From Agelas oroides (taxonomy: Eukaryota; Porifera; Demospongiae; Agelasida; Agelasidae), in NCBI GenBank assembly GCA_949130485.1, contig OX422189.1, positions 413,220-477,219 of the forward strand: DNA of 64,000 nucleotides, in the 5' to 3' direction. Both the position numbers and the translations under genes were made by a program. Each line of letters starts with the position of its first letter. Positions within the stretch are counted from its first letter, which is position 1. The notes beneath the pieces are model-generated. The model searched no databases, was not told the origin of the DNA, and saw only the letters and a program-made list of their open reading frames with translations. Shown one piece after another: positions 1 to 10,855 of this stretch.

Positions 1-599
1 GAAGGGAGGAAGGGGGTTGGTGGGAAAGGGGAGAAGGGAGGAAGGGGGATGGGAGAAAAAGGAGAGAAGGGAGCTGGGATGCTTATGGGGGAAAAGAATG
101 GGGATGTCCCAATAATTATCATTCTATTAATGAACTGGTAGATCTTGTCATGCCATGCAACTCCATACAGTCCCATACCCAAAACCAATCCGGGTGCGGG
201 TTGCTCAGCATGGTACTCATGTTGTACTGGAAGCGATGAATCAAGGAACAAGACTAACTTTGTCAATGCAGTATAGGTCCTTGATCTGACCAGCACTTCC
301 AGTAAAACAGAAGTACACAACAGGTATCTGAACCCTTACATGCTCAGATCATGTCATCTCTACTGTAGGTCCGGAGTCCCTGGAGCCATTCTCAGAGTGG
401 GCGTGGTCTTGTTTCTCTGGCATCCTGTTTGGTATACACAACCACTATATCTTGCAGACTGCAGCCCTGGTATGTTACATGTCAGCCGCCAGGGGCAGAC
501 TTTGTCATTACGTCTTACCTAGGCCTATGGCCATACACTCCTACACACGTGCACATACCTCACATTCCCACCTTCATGGTACAGATGAACCACAAGCAA
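1..599. other. Non-coding flank, probably intronic
   Basis: A purine-rich GGGAGAAGG tract occupies the first ~80 bases. Around 180-280 there is a degenerate copy of a dispersed repeat whose relatives lie near 39460 and 40090 (shared text like GTACTGGAAGCGAT). I see no convincing exon. It is probably an intron of the gene whose last exon ends at 1289. Confidence 0.4.
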
Positions 600-897
600 C
601 TTGCAGTGTTGTTTTAGTTAACTAAAACTAAAATGCGTTTTAGTAAGGCATAAAACCTTTTAGTAATTAAAACTAAAACTAAAATCGATGTTGTCTTCGT
701 CCAGTAATTAAAAACTGCAACTAAACTAATTTGATATCACCCAAAAATGGTAGTTAACTACAACTAAAAGTACCGATACTAGCCCTTTTTAGATTTAGTA
801 ATTAAAACTAAAACTAAACTAACAATTTTAACCTGTAGCCTAATTAAACTAGAACTAAACTAAGAGTCCCAACATTAAACTAAAACAACACTGCAAG
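600..897. mobile_element. Short non-autonomous TIR element (AACTAAAAC-rich)
   Basis: The segment starts with CTTGCAGTGTTGTTTTAGTT and ends with its reverse complement, AACTAAAACAACACTGCAAG: 20-bp terminal inverted repeats about 300 bp apart. The interior is degenerate AACTAAAAC repeats and has no coding potential. Flanks share CAA, so any target-site duplication is short. It looks like a MITE; the superfamily is not recognisable. Confidence 0.65.
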
Positions 898-1097
898 CAA
901 CCATTAATTCTAGAGGGCAACTATCTCTTCACAATGTCAGCCTGTCTGCCACATTCACATGTGATCAAAGCTTCTCCTCCCATTGGTAGGAAAAGGCAGT
1001 GGGAGCTATATATACAATGTAGGAGTAAAAAGTGTATGTTATCACACCCCACACACTTTCCTCCACAACCCCCACCCCCCCCCCCCCCCACCCGCAG

Positions 1098-1289
1098 CTG
1101 ACCCACGTCAATCTCAACTACATCCTCTGTCCTGCTCTTGTTGACCCATTCAACGGTCCCTACTACCGCACTGCAGCAGTGTTCCACCAGGCAGCCTGTC
1201 TCCTCACCTTGGGCAAACTGTACACACTGGCAGTCAAACTGGTGTTCAAACTGTTACCAGTGTACAAGCCACCACTGAAAGTCGACTAG
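1098..1289 (+). CDS. TMEM164-like protein, last exon only
   Basis: An open exon begins after a C-rich acceptor (CCCACCCGCAG at 1087-1097) and encodes 63 residues ending in a TAG stop at 1287-1289. It contains VNLNYILCPALVDPFNGPYY, then an AVFHQ...GKLYTL segment and a basic tail ending PPLKVD. This matches my memory of the C-terminus of TMEM164, a multi-pass membrane protein linked to ether-lipid acyl transfer in animals. Only this exon is recognised; upstream exons probably lie outside the window. Identity rests on remembered family sequence, so a different membrane protein with a similar LCP..DPF..PYYR motif remains possible. Confidence 0.5.
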   Translation: MTHVNLNYILCPALVDPFNGPYYRTAAVFHQAACLLTLGKLYTLAVKLVFKLLPVYKPPLKVD

Positions 1290-1495
1290 GATGGGTTGTC
1301 ACGTTCATGGTTCTTGTACATATATCAGTGGTCAGTCTCCTGCTAGGACGACCTATCATATCACATGTTCATAATTGGGTGTGGCTTCATAATCGATCTG
1401 ACAAGAAGCGTTAGTCCGCCCACGCCTCCCGGCAAGAAACGTGTCTCCTCGTGAGAGGGTGGGGTATTGCGGGCATAGGACAAAAAACCAAATCT

Positions 1496-1826
1496 CGGAG
1501 CTGGCCAAGGATAGCTTGCTCGTAGCTGTGTTATAACGTACGGAAGCTGATCCCAGGCTGATCCCCAAGCAAAAGTCAACAGGATTAGTCTCGCGGAGCC
1601 AGACTCTCACACGAAAAGCAGGACTACAACAGGATAGCAGTTTGGCGTGCTTAATTGGCTCAGGAATGTAATTTATGTGTGCATTAAATTACATTCCTGA
1701 GCCAATTAAGCATACTAAACTGGTATTTTCTGCTATCCTGTTGAGTTTTGCTTTGGGATCACGTTGGGATCAGCTTCTGTATGCTATAACACAGCTACTA
1801 GCAAGCTATCTTTGGCCATCTCCGGA
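1496..1826. repeat. Large imperfect palindrome (MITE-like)
   Basis: Left arm (about 1496-1674) and right arm (about 1679-1826) are reverse complements. GAGCTGGCCAAGGATAGC pairs with GCTATCTTTGGCCATCTC, and TTGGCTCAGGAATGTAATTT pairs with AAATTACATTCCTGAGCCAA at the centre. The arms are about 150 bp with a loop of only a few bases, so a very long hairpin could form. No ORF is credible in it. Confidence 0.75.
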
Positions 1827-3087
1827 GCATGCAATGTTTGACCTCCTCTGGGTACTGGGTCTGGGGACTGTCACGAAAATTTTGGTCAGAACAGTGTCAC
1901 CTGACAGTAATGACACTGAGTGCATAGTAATTGCTGAGCTAACATTTAAATGACATTTCATACTTGGTTCATGGGGAACAGTTTCTGCTTGTGCAGAGCC
2001 GTAGACAAGTTTTTTAGTTTGGGGGTGCTAACTTTCACTACACATCATAAGCAGTTGTGTGCTGTGGCTATGTGCTATATCCTTCAAATACAAATGCCAA
2101 AAATTTGGGGGTGCCCAAGCACCCACTTGTCTACATCCTTGTTGTGCAAAGTTTAATTTTTTTATTGTATTCATACCTTTTGGACGAATTAATTACGGGT
2201 GACTTAACCCAATATATAAAGTATAGAGAAAGTTAATCACTGACTGTTTAAGTCTGACTTAATTGTTCCCCATGTGTTACACATGGGACAAGGGAGGGAC
2301 AGGTGACTAATATATGTCCCCCATGTGTTACACGTGGGACAGGTGACCTGAATGTGTTATACATGGGAAATTTTGCTGTTTTAAGTATTATTCTCTTGGA
2401 CCAAGGTAGCTGATATTAAATTGAATAGGTGCGACTTTTCAACAGCTTTCCTGATTGTGTATGAACCAGTAAACATGAGAAGCCTTGCAGTGTGTTCAGA
2501 GCCAATAGAGGTCAGCAGGAGGCCAGACTTGACTTGGCATACTGCTTGCTCAGGCTCGCCCCACAATGCCTGCATTCGTCTAGTATTTTTCGCTACGTCA
2601 CGAGGTAGCCGACTAGGACGGACTGGAGCTCGTGCGGGACGTTTATCCCATGTTTAGACGAAGACAAATAAGAACCGAACGCGAGAAAAAGGACGCTTGA
2701 ATGAAAACAAGAGTGAAAGTTGACGGTTGCAGAGCGCTAGAAGCTGTATGACGAACCTGGAGCGCGACCAGCTGTTGCTAACGGTTCCAGAGGTTGGTTT
2801 TGAAGTCGCTATGACACTAGCTTGCTCTTCGTTCTTCGCGCTTTACATATTTTATTATTTCTTTCCCTGTACGCTATCGACCGATATCGTGGCTACTGCT
2901 GCATGATAGTTCCAGTCTCGTTCCCAAGATATCGTTCGCCTGGGTACGAGGCTACAAAATTTACGAACTAACATGTTGCGACTACAGGTGGTGGGTGTTT
3001 AATAGTTTGTGTCCGGAAGTGATGGCTGGATCTTTCTCATGGAAGAATAAAGTGATGTTGTAAACCAGAGCTAACTTGATAGATAGT
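1827..3087. other. Intergenic region upstream of the Roc-COR gene
   Basis: No convincing exon. Around 2268-2370 the phrase CCCATGTGTTACACATGGGA recurs three times with variation, each copy a near-palindrome. A CRE-like TACGTCA lies at about 2592-2598. The last few hundred bases before the start codon at 3088 are presumably promoter and 5' UTR. Confidence 0.4.
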
Positions 3088-6000
3088 ATGAGTGACGTCG
3101 TGGATGAGAAGATTTTGTTGAAGTGTTTTCGTGATCCTGAGTCCACCTCCACTGACAAGGAGCAAGCTTTGCGACTGCTGTCTCGATACCTCCACCCCGA
3201 GCAAGTGAGAAATATCAGAGAACAGGAGGTTACTTACTACAGTGATCATTATCGATCCTCCCTGCTGCACTACGCATGTCTGAATGGCTGGTATGACGTG
3301 AGTAGAGCGTTAGTGAACAAGTACCAGTGTGATCCACACCTGGAGAGCTGGTACAAGTACACTCCACTACACTGTGCTTGTGAGGGAGGAAGTATAGACA
3401 TTGTCAGGTTTCTCATTGTTGACCATCATTGTGATCCAGCATGTCATGGGAGGTTGGGTAGAACTCCACTGCACTATGCTTGTAGGAGTGGGAAACTGGA
3501 CACTGTCAAGTTTTTTGTGGAGGAGTGCCACTGTGATCCTAGAGTGACAGATAGGGGTGGTGATACTCCATTACACTGGGCTTGTGAGGGAGGAAGTATA
3601 GACATTGTTAAGTTTCTCATTGTTGACCATCATTGTGATCCAGCATGTCGTGGGTGGGTGAGTAGAACTCCACTGCACTGTGCTTGTAGGTTTGGGAAAC
3701 TGGACATTGTCAAGTTTCTTGTGGAGGAGTGCCACTGTGATCCTAGAGTGCTAGGTAGGTATGGTGACACTCCATTACACTATGCTTGTGAGGGAGGAAG
3801 TATAGACATTGTCAGGTCTCTCATTGTTGACCATCATTGTAATCCAGCATGTCATGGGCAGGAGGGTAGAACTCCACTGCACTGTGCTTGTAGGAGTGGG
3901 AAACTGGACATTGTCAAGTTTCTTGTGGAGAAGTGCCACTGTGATCCTAGAGTGAAAGATAATCGTGGGGACATTCCATTGCATCTAGCAACACGGCAGA
4001 AACATGATAGTGTACTTTTGTTTCTCTTGTCTCGTATTCCTCCTCTCAAATTAGTCAATTCAGTTATAAAACTCGACTGGCACCGCACCTCCACTAAACT
4101 ACTTCAAGCATTCAAAAAGTGTAGGATACAGTATCCACTAGAGTCAGCCTTCAAAATCTTTGTGCTAGGAAATCATGCTGCTGGCAAAAGCACTCTAGTC
4201 AAAGTTATTGAAAATGAAATCACCAGCTTTTTCGGCTCATTTGCTGGCCAGTTGAGAAATGTTTCAAAGTCTGCTGTTGTGCCACTAACTGCTGGTATCA
4301 TTCCTGTTAACATTGAGAGCCGGAGGCTGAGTCAGATTGTGATCTATGACATGGCAGGCCAGTACCAGTACTACTCCAGTCATGCTGCTTTGTTGAGGAG
4401 CCTAGTGTCTTCCTCTGCTAGCATGTTCCTAGTGGTTGTTAGTCTAAACCAGGAGAAGGAAGAGATCATTCGCCAACTGCATTACTGGAACTCGTTTGTT
4501 GACAACTGCTGCAGCAGTGCTGGTAGGCCACAAACAGTTGCAGTGTTCAGTCATGCAGATGAGGTTACAGAGGACAAACCTGAGAGAAAATCCTCAGAGA
4601 TTGTGAAAGGACTTGCACATTCAGAAGCCTCATCTAGCTTCAGTGAAGTTGTTACTCTTGACTGTCGCAAGCTTGCATCAGGTGGCCTCACTAAGATTAG
4701 CAAGATGGTTGCTGGATGCTGTGCCAAGTTTAGACAAACCATTCGATTTGATTTTGCAGTTCAGCTTCTCTATGCATTTATTAGCTCCAAACTAGCTGAT
4801 GGAATTGCATGTACTGTCTCTGAACTTCAGTCACTGATAAGACAAGAGCAAGGTGAGGACTCATTTGCACTCAAAGTCAAAGACAGGGAGTATTTGCCTA
4901 CCAACACTAAAGAGTTGTCCCAGCACCTCACTACATTGAGTGACAAAGGTCAGTTCCTCTTCCTGAGGAATGCTAGAAAGGTTGAGGACACCTGGGTGGT
5001 CATTGATAAGGCAGTACTGTTGTCTGAAGTCAATGGCACAATCTTTGCTCCGGATAATTTCAAACAGCACCACAACATTGCAAATAGCACAGGGGTTGTT
5101 CCATTCTCAAAGATCAAGGAAGCATTCCCAGAACGAGACCCAGGCATGGTAGTGGCCTTCTTGCAACATCTGGAGTTCTGTCAGGAAATCTCAGAAGCTG
5201 AGGTCTCCCTGATCAGTAGAGAGCACTTTAATCTTAGCTGTGGTCCTATGGAGAGATTCCTCTTCTTCCCGGCTCTTGTGAGTGAGGAGAAGCCCAGTGG
5301 AGCCAGTGAAGCCATTGACACGCCCTCTTACAGGTGCGGGTGGACTCTTCAGTGCAGCCGACCCCATCAGTTCCTCACTCCCCAGTTCTTACATGTGCTG
5401 CTTCTTCGACTGGCTTTCTCCTTTGCTCTAGCTCCGGACAGCACCCATGAATCCCAAGCTTCTCCTGTGCTTGAGAGAAGGTGTAGTGTGTGGAAGAATG
5501 GAATCTGCTGGCTCAGCAGAAAGGGAGTTGAGAGCACAGTAGAAGCGATTGAACAGAACACAGCAGTCTCTCTGACAATCAGCTGTTTTCAAGATAGTGA
5601 AATGAAGTGTGTTGAGCATCGTAGCCAGGTCATCAAATGTATTCTGGAGGCTAAGGAAGAACTTTGTCCTGCAGTTACAATGAAGGAATCTCTGGTCCAC
5701 CCAAACTGCTTGACCACACCAGTGACTAGTAATTCCCTCCAATTGTTTTCCCTTTCTGAACTTGTAGAAGCCCTATTAGAAAATGAGCCTAGTTTAGTTA
5801 GTCAGCCTGGCCGAAAGATGATTAAAATCAACCAGCTGCTATATTTTGAATCATATTCATGTTTTAGTACAAAAACACTCAACGAGCTAAACACAGAGTC
5901 TAATAAATTGGTACCCAAGGCATTTCCAGATGAAGTGAGTAAAACTTCCCACAAAAAGGTGAACCAATTGAATCAAGCTCTTGGCGTTGACAGCACCAAG

Positions 6001-6578
6001 TTTCAAGCTGCTCTTGCTAGAGCCCCACCATTCCAGCGAGACCAGCCTGAGTATCAGTGTAAGCTGGTGTTTCAGGTGTGGAAGGAGAACACTCAAAGTC
6101 CAACCTATGGAGCCCTGAGATCAGCCCTGGACAAGTACAGTGTGTTCTGTGGCAGAAACCCACTGGTGAGTTTGTGTGTTTTGTGTACGTCAGAAAGTGG
6201 AGGATACCATATTTGCTTATGATATTTGCATGCTATATAGCAAGTGTGATAGTTACCGTGGTAACTGAATGACCCCTTTCGCTTACATACATTCAACAAA
6301 GGAGGAGCAGGAAGGCTACATAGGTACTCTGAATGTTTCTATTTCCTCTCTTCATTCACTAGGATTTGGCTGGTGTGAGAGGAGCCCAGATCCCACCAGG
6401 TTTAGCTACTTCACCCAATGTGCAAGAGGCTGATGAGTTTGTCCTGGATAAACTAACTACGCTACCAGACTTTCCTTGTGATGACAGTGAGCTGTCAGAT
6501 GATGACAGTGAGCTGTCAGATGAAGACACTGGCAGTGACTCAACAGCCCAGTCATCACTACCACAGAGAAGTGAGTAG
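3088..6578 (+). CDS. Ankyrin-repeat Roc-COR GTPase with Death domain (LRRK/DAPK-like ROCO protein)
   Basis: Intracellular ROCO-type signalling protein; the partner is unknown. The start is ATG 3088; the in-frame TTG 12 bases upstream is not a likely start. Exon 1 (3088-6165, 1026 codons) encodes about eight ankyrin repeats (residues ~55-320), then a Roc GTPase with P-loop GNHAAGKST (361-369), switch DMAGQ (D421) and a G4-like SHAD (488-491), then a COR-like region (~560-900). It ends inside a Death-like fold (about 955-1026) closed by exon 2 (6363-6578), phase 0 across GTGAGT...AG. Exon 2 continues into an acidic Ser/Asp tail with two DDSELSD units and reaches a TAG at 6576. That stop overlaps a GTGAGT donor at 6571, so the gene may run on into the Death exon at 8156. 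What is seen: domains, motifs and phases. What is inferred: the role in death or innate signalling. Confidence 0.85.
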
Positions 6579-6580
6579 CA

Positions 6581-7240
6581 AGTAAAACCTCCGAACAATG
6601 GACACATTGGGGACAGGCCATTTGTCCCTTGTAGAGAGGTTGTCCTCTTCTCGGAGGTTTTCTTTTAAACCTATTGGAAAGTTCTTAAATAACACTTAAA
6701 GGCTTTAAAATGTATTATTGCAATATATTCTGTGCATATATTTTCATTTTGATGTTTTGCAAGATGGCAAGAGCAATACTATACTTGCATAAAATTTAAA
6801 AATGTACAATGATGCAATTATGACATATTTATACAGTATCAAAATAAACACTCGATTGATATTTGTACGTAGCTAACTGAAATTTTTTGCTTGTGGAAAG
6901 GACCCCCGCTGTGTATCCGGAATACGGAGGTATCCATTATGGACATTCGGTATACTTCCGGTAGGCGTGATAATGTGTGCCCAGGCGTGTTGAACATGAT
7001 GAGGTCGCATTTTCGGACCTCTCCGTTGCTGTACCATGGCGAGAAAGACTAGCACGATGAGCAACAGTTATAATGCCCGGTCTTTCTTTGAATCCAGCGA
7101 CGGTGGCGCACAATCTTACGAAAGCAGTCGACAAGTGTTTGCATATTAGTTCTATGGTAAAATCAATCGGGGGCAAGTGATCTGTCTGCTGTAGAAAGGT
7201 AGTCTGCTTTTTGGAGGGTCCGTTATTAGAGGTTTTACTG
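6581..7240. mobile_element. Non-autonomous Tigger/pogo-like element
   Basis: The left end reads AGTAAAACCTCCGAACAATG and the right end TTATTAGAGGTTTTACTG, which is its imperfect reverse complement. Ends of the form CAGTAAAACCTC..ACGGAC are typical of Tigger/pogo members of the Tc1-mariner superfamily. A TA dinucleotide follows the right end. The ~660-bp interior has no credible transposase ORF. It sits directly downstream of the possible GTGAGT donor at 6571, within the proposed last intron of the Roc-COR gene. Confidence 0.6.
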
Positions 7241-7280
7241 TATTAAGCCAGCTGTTCATTATCACAGTAAGTACAGTTAC

Positions 7281-7369
7281 TAGCCTCGTTCCCAGTCCTC
7301 CACCACAGCTATAGTATGAGTAGCACTACTCACACTGCAAGCAACGATAGCTGTGGGGCAACGAGGCTA
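7281..7369. repeat. Dispersed hairpin element copy
   Basis: Begins TAGCCTCGTTCCCAGTCC and ends GGGCAACGAGGCTA, with inner arms CCACAGCTATAG / CGATAGCTGTGG around a CACTGCAAGCAACG core. It is a member of the most abundant hairpin family in this window. Confidence 0.7.
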
Positions 7370-8155
7370 TACAATTACCATGTACATAACCAACCCTTCA
7401 TCTCTAAAGTATGAAACATTGTACTACATAGTTCTCTGTCCATCTCCACAGCTAGGATCAGTGGCACGGTCTGTTCCTACTGTCTTGTGTGTTGTGTACA
7501 GCCATAATAACTAGGGGAATGTAGAACATTGTGGGGCGACTGTAAGCGACCAATGCAGTGGGTTGGCAAGTTAACGCTTCACCAGTATATTACCAGCATA
7601 CGTGACAAGGTTTGTCACTCTCTCAGTCTGTCACAAGCTTCTTGCATGGGAGAAATTATCAAGGAAGGAATATTATATGGAGAGGTACCACACAATGGAA
7701 CCATTCATCTTGCCTAAGCAGCTACTCCCACTGGATTCTTGTATTTACACACTAAAAGGCAGAGACCTCTACTGCTGACCTCTGTCTTCTGTGAACACAC
7801 AGCCTAGTAATTTCACGTACAGCAAAGTACATGTAGCCTGGTTTGTTTACATAACTGCTTGCCCTCGAGCTTTCCCTAGAAGTTTCTCGTAATTGCGTGT
7901 TTACTTGCCACACTGAAACGCTTTGCTGAGTGGAAATTTTACTTTTGTCCATATGCAGCACGCGGAGGTCGGGTTAAATTACAATACATACGGAATATAC
8001 ACATTATACATAATTATATATATATGAAAAATCCGCAATTCGGCTCGCTCACACTCGCCCCAATTGTATAATTATGGTTTCAACTGTAGCTAGCTAGCAC
8101 CCAGTACACCACGACATCATGTCCCCCAACCACCACATGGTGGTGTTATTCACAG
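7370..8155. other. No gene recognised; probable intron remainder
   Basis: The stretch between the hairpin element and the Death-domain exon contains AT-rich sequence with no codon pattern I trust. It ends in a plausible acceptor, TTATTCACAG at 8146-8155. Confidence 0.35.
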
Positions 8156-8487
8156 GTGGGCAGCCAACCCTGATGGAGCTGATGAGGTTCCGAGGGAGGG
8201 AGAGGAGGATCAACATTCCCCAGGAGGTCAGCACCAAGTACCCCCAGTTTGGCATCCTCCTCCTGGAGGACACCTATGGAACCAGGATCCGCAACATGGA
8301 ACACAAGCACCGGGGAGATGCCGAGCAGATCAACATGGAGATACTGGAGGAGTGGGTCAGAGGGAGGGGCAGGCAGCCTGTCTCATGGCCGACACTGACA
8401 GAGGTCTTACGAGATGTGGAGCTACGTGAGCTTGCTAGTGGCATTGAAGCTGTCAAGCTCCAGACTACTGATGACTCTGATACATAG
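8156..8487 (+). CDS. Death-fold exon, probable C-terminal continuation of the Roc-COR gene
   Basis: Open frame ending in TAG at 8485. It carries the arrangement QPTLMELM...INIPQEVSTKYPQFG..LLED, then DAEQINMEILEEWV and QPVSWPTLTEVLRDVELREL. This amphipathic-helix pattern is the Death-superfamily module that recurs in sponge and cnidarian predicted proteins. An acceptor (TTATTCACAG) precedes it, and the frame needs two bases to complete a codon. That fits the one leftover base at the donor after 6570, giving PQRS-GQPTL and a 1205-residue protein with two Death-like modules. The alternative is a separate 122-residue protein starting at ATG 8119, which reads through the acceptor. I favour splicing. 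A further GTGAGT (about 8514) and acceptor (8595) after the stop suggest a 3' UTR intron. Confidence 0.7.
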
Positions 8488-8962
8488 CAACCAGCTTGGT
8501 CTGGTTTCGACTGTGAGTATACCTTAGGTATCAGTTGCAGAGGGTTTCAAAACATGTGACCAAGTTGACCAGTTATCTCTCTTTCTCTCCATTAGGAGCC
8601 AAGTGTCTTTGAAGCTATTGGAGTGGCCCTATCCCATGATTACGTCTGCTTAACACATGTACAGCATTCACACCAACTGAATCACTGTAGTTTAGAGCAT
8701 CCCAACACTTTTTGTTATTGTTGTTGTCATGTTTATCCATTTGTTCGTTTTTTTTTTGTTTTTTTTGTTGTTGTTGTTGTTGTTTTTTTTGTTGTTTTTT
8801 TTTTTACATTTTGTGTGGTTTTTCCTTGCAACCTTTGTGTAATGGTTAAGACTGGTTGTGTACACTTAGGGAAGTATTCTGCATGTATCTACCTCTTACC
8901 CTTTTTTGTTTTTCTTTGTTAATAATTTGATATGATGATGTTGACATGAAGAATGTAGCTAG
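8488..8962. other. 3' untranslated region between convergent genes
   Basis: Contains a T-rich tract at 8736-8812 (runs of T and GTT). Two genes converge here: the Roc-COR/Death gene from the left and ICln from the right. No ORF is credible. Confidence 0.45.
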
Positions 8963-10581
8963 CTAGTCTGTGTCTGCATCTTCAAACTGTTCATGTTCTT
9001 GGTCACCTGGAGGGAGAGAGGAAGTGAGTATTAATGTTTTGCTGTGAACATCAGTCAATCAAATGTTATCAGTCAAGCAGTGTAGTGTGTGTATGCATGC
9101 GGGTTAATTGACATGCTGAATGGGAGAGCCTAAACCCCCCGAACCTGTGGCATCTGAGAGCTTGTACTGTAATGATGTACACTACCAAATTAACATAATG
9201 TCATGCATATGCTAGTCTCAAGTCTCAATCCCATACCAAGGTCTAGGAATGAGACTAGTCTATGTTTGGGACTTGGTATCAAGTCCTTGCAGTATGGGAA
9301 TGAGACTACTACACACATGTACACACACACGTACACACACATGTACTGACCATTTGTAACCATCTGTGCAAAGTCTTCAGGAGTGGGCATCTGGAACACA
9401 CGCTCCAAATGCTGCAGTACCACCTGACCTTCAGGAGTCAGGTGGTCTAGACCCTCCGGAGAAGTGAAGAACTCACCTCCACTCAGGTCAACCATCTCCC
9501 CCTCCTCCCCTCCCCCTCCCACCTCCACACCCTCATCCTCATCTTCCTCACTGCTTAGTTCTGGGTCAGGGTACAATGTCTGGCATTCTGAGATCGCTTG
9601 AAATATGGCGTCCACTGTGTGTGTGTGGAGGTGGAGGGGGGGGAGGGGGGAGGGGGGAGTCTCATTCCCAGACTATCCCCATGGTATGGTAAGCTTCCAA
9701 TTCTGTTCAAGTATGCCAAAGATTATGCACACCAACATTCTGACATAGACATTTGACTAGCTAGGAAATCCTTGGCCTTGTGTAATGTGTAGTCTAGCTT
9801 TTGGAAGGAGCCTGCATAAAATGTTGCTGTTGGAATTTAAACTTACATGGCATAATTATTGAAACCAAAGCAGTTCACCAGACTATTTTCTTACTCAGTA
9901 AATGCAGTCTGGGTATTAGACTAGGCAACAACATTAATACTTCAGTCAGGCTACAAACTTACATTGGCTGGAGTCTGGTGGAACCAAGCGTATCTCAGTC
10001 ATCTTCCCACCATTGTTCCCACTTGCCCTTCCCTCCTCTCCAACTCCTTCATCACTCTCTTCCTCCTCCTCCTCCTCCTCCTCTTCAGTAGGACAGTGGA
10101 GGAGATAGACACATTCATGAGGGAAGGTGGAGGTATCACGGCTCACAGCATGAATTGAGATACCAGGATACTCCAACGAAAACTGTTCTGACTGGTCATC
10201 GCTCATCCAGGTGAGAGAACTATGCATGTACAACATGTACAAAAGAATAACATTGGGTTCAAATGTCACATACTGTCCGTTACTTCACACATAAAAATAT
10301 TGACATCATAATTACAGAATGGCCTTTGGGGTTGCAGCTGCATACGTACTATAGCTGTGCTGACCCACAAAACTATCCCAACACCATGCAACACCCTCTA
10401 TGTCGTCATGCATTATGTTTGAGTGGTCTCTGAATAACTGGTATTTATAAGTCCTTACTCACTTCTCATCGATGCTGAGCAGCCCTGGCCCTAGTTCCTT
10501 TCCCTGTACAAACGCTAGAGTGTTCGGTTGCTGTAGTACAACCTCGCTACCTGCAAACTGACCATCCACTTGGGCAGCCAT
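8963..10581 (-). CDS. CLNS1A: ICln (methylosome subunit pICln / chloride conductance regulatory protein)
   Basis: ICln chaperones Sm proteins in the PRMT5 methylosome and holds them for SMN-dependent snRNP assembly in the cytosol. Four exons join in phase: 10463-10581, 9963-10219, 9351-9614, 8963-9006 (227 residues; human is 237). The start ATG is at 10581. Family landmarks are clear: an early LAFVQGKELGPGLLSI strand, FSLEYPGISIHAVSRD of the PH-like fold, a poly-Glu loop, TEIRLVPPDSSQ, ECQTLYPDPE, an acidic stretch, EGLDHLTPEGQ and a C-terminal QFEDADTD that matches the conserved Sm-binding tail. It lies head-to-head with RCE1, 274 bp apart between starts. A TGACGTCA element lies 8 bases upstream of the ATG. 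Nothing in it looks broken. Confidence 0.95.
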
Positions 10582-10855
10582 TTCATAATGACGTCATAAT
10601 TGAGTTACGTTGAACTGCATAGTGCTACTAAGCTTGTACTGCACTGCAAACCAGCTGTGGTTCAGTCTCGCGAAGCTGAAGCCAGGCTGGTATTGTGAGA
10701 CTACACAAAGCTTATACAATTGAGAAGATCAATCTCAGGCCATGAGATATTATTCCACCGGTCCCTCAGCTCCTTACAGCTAGGCCTTCAGCTAATCATG
10801 CATAAAGGGATTTCCCCTTGTGCATGTTGCGGTTGTACATGCCTGCTTGGTAGGT
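10582..10855. promoter_or_regulatory. Bidirectional promoter, CLNS1A / RCE1
   Basis: 274 bp separate the two divergent start codons. A perfect CRE palindrome, TGACGTCA, lies at 10589-10596. A hairpin-like TCTCGCGAAGCTGAAG...GAGACTACA segment lies around 10665-10705. The promoter role is inferred from position. Confidence 0.6.

Noticed and set aside
3076-3087. TTG at 3076 as start of the Roc-COR protein
   Set aside because: Non-ATG starts are rare in animal nuclear genes; ATG 3088 is in frame and 12 bases downstream.
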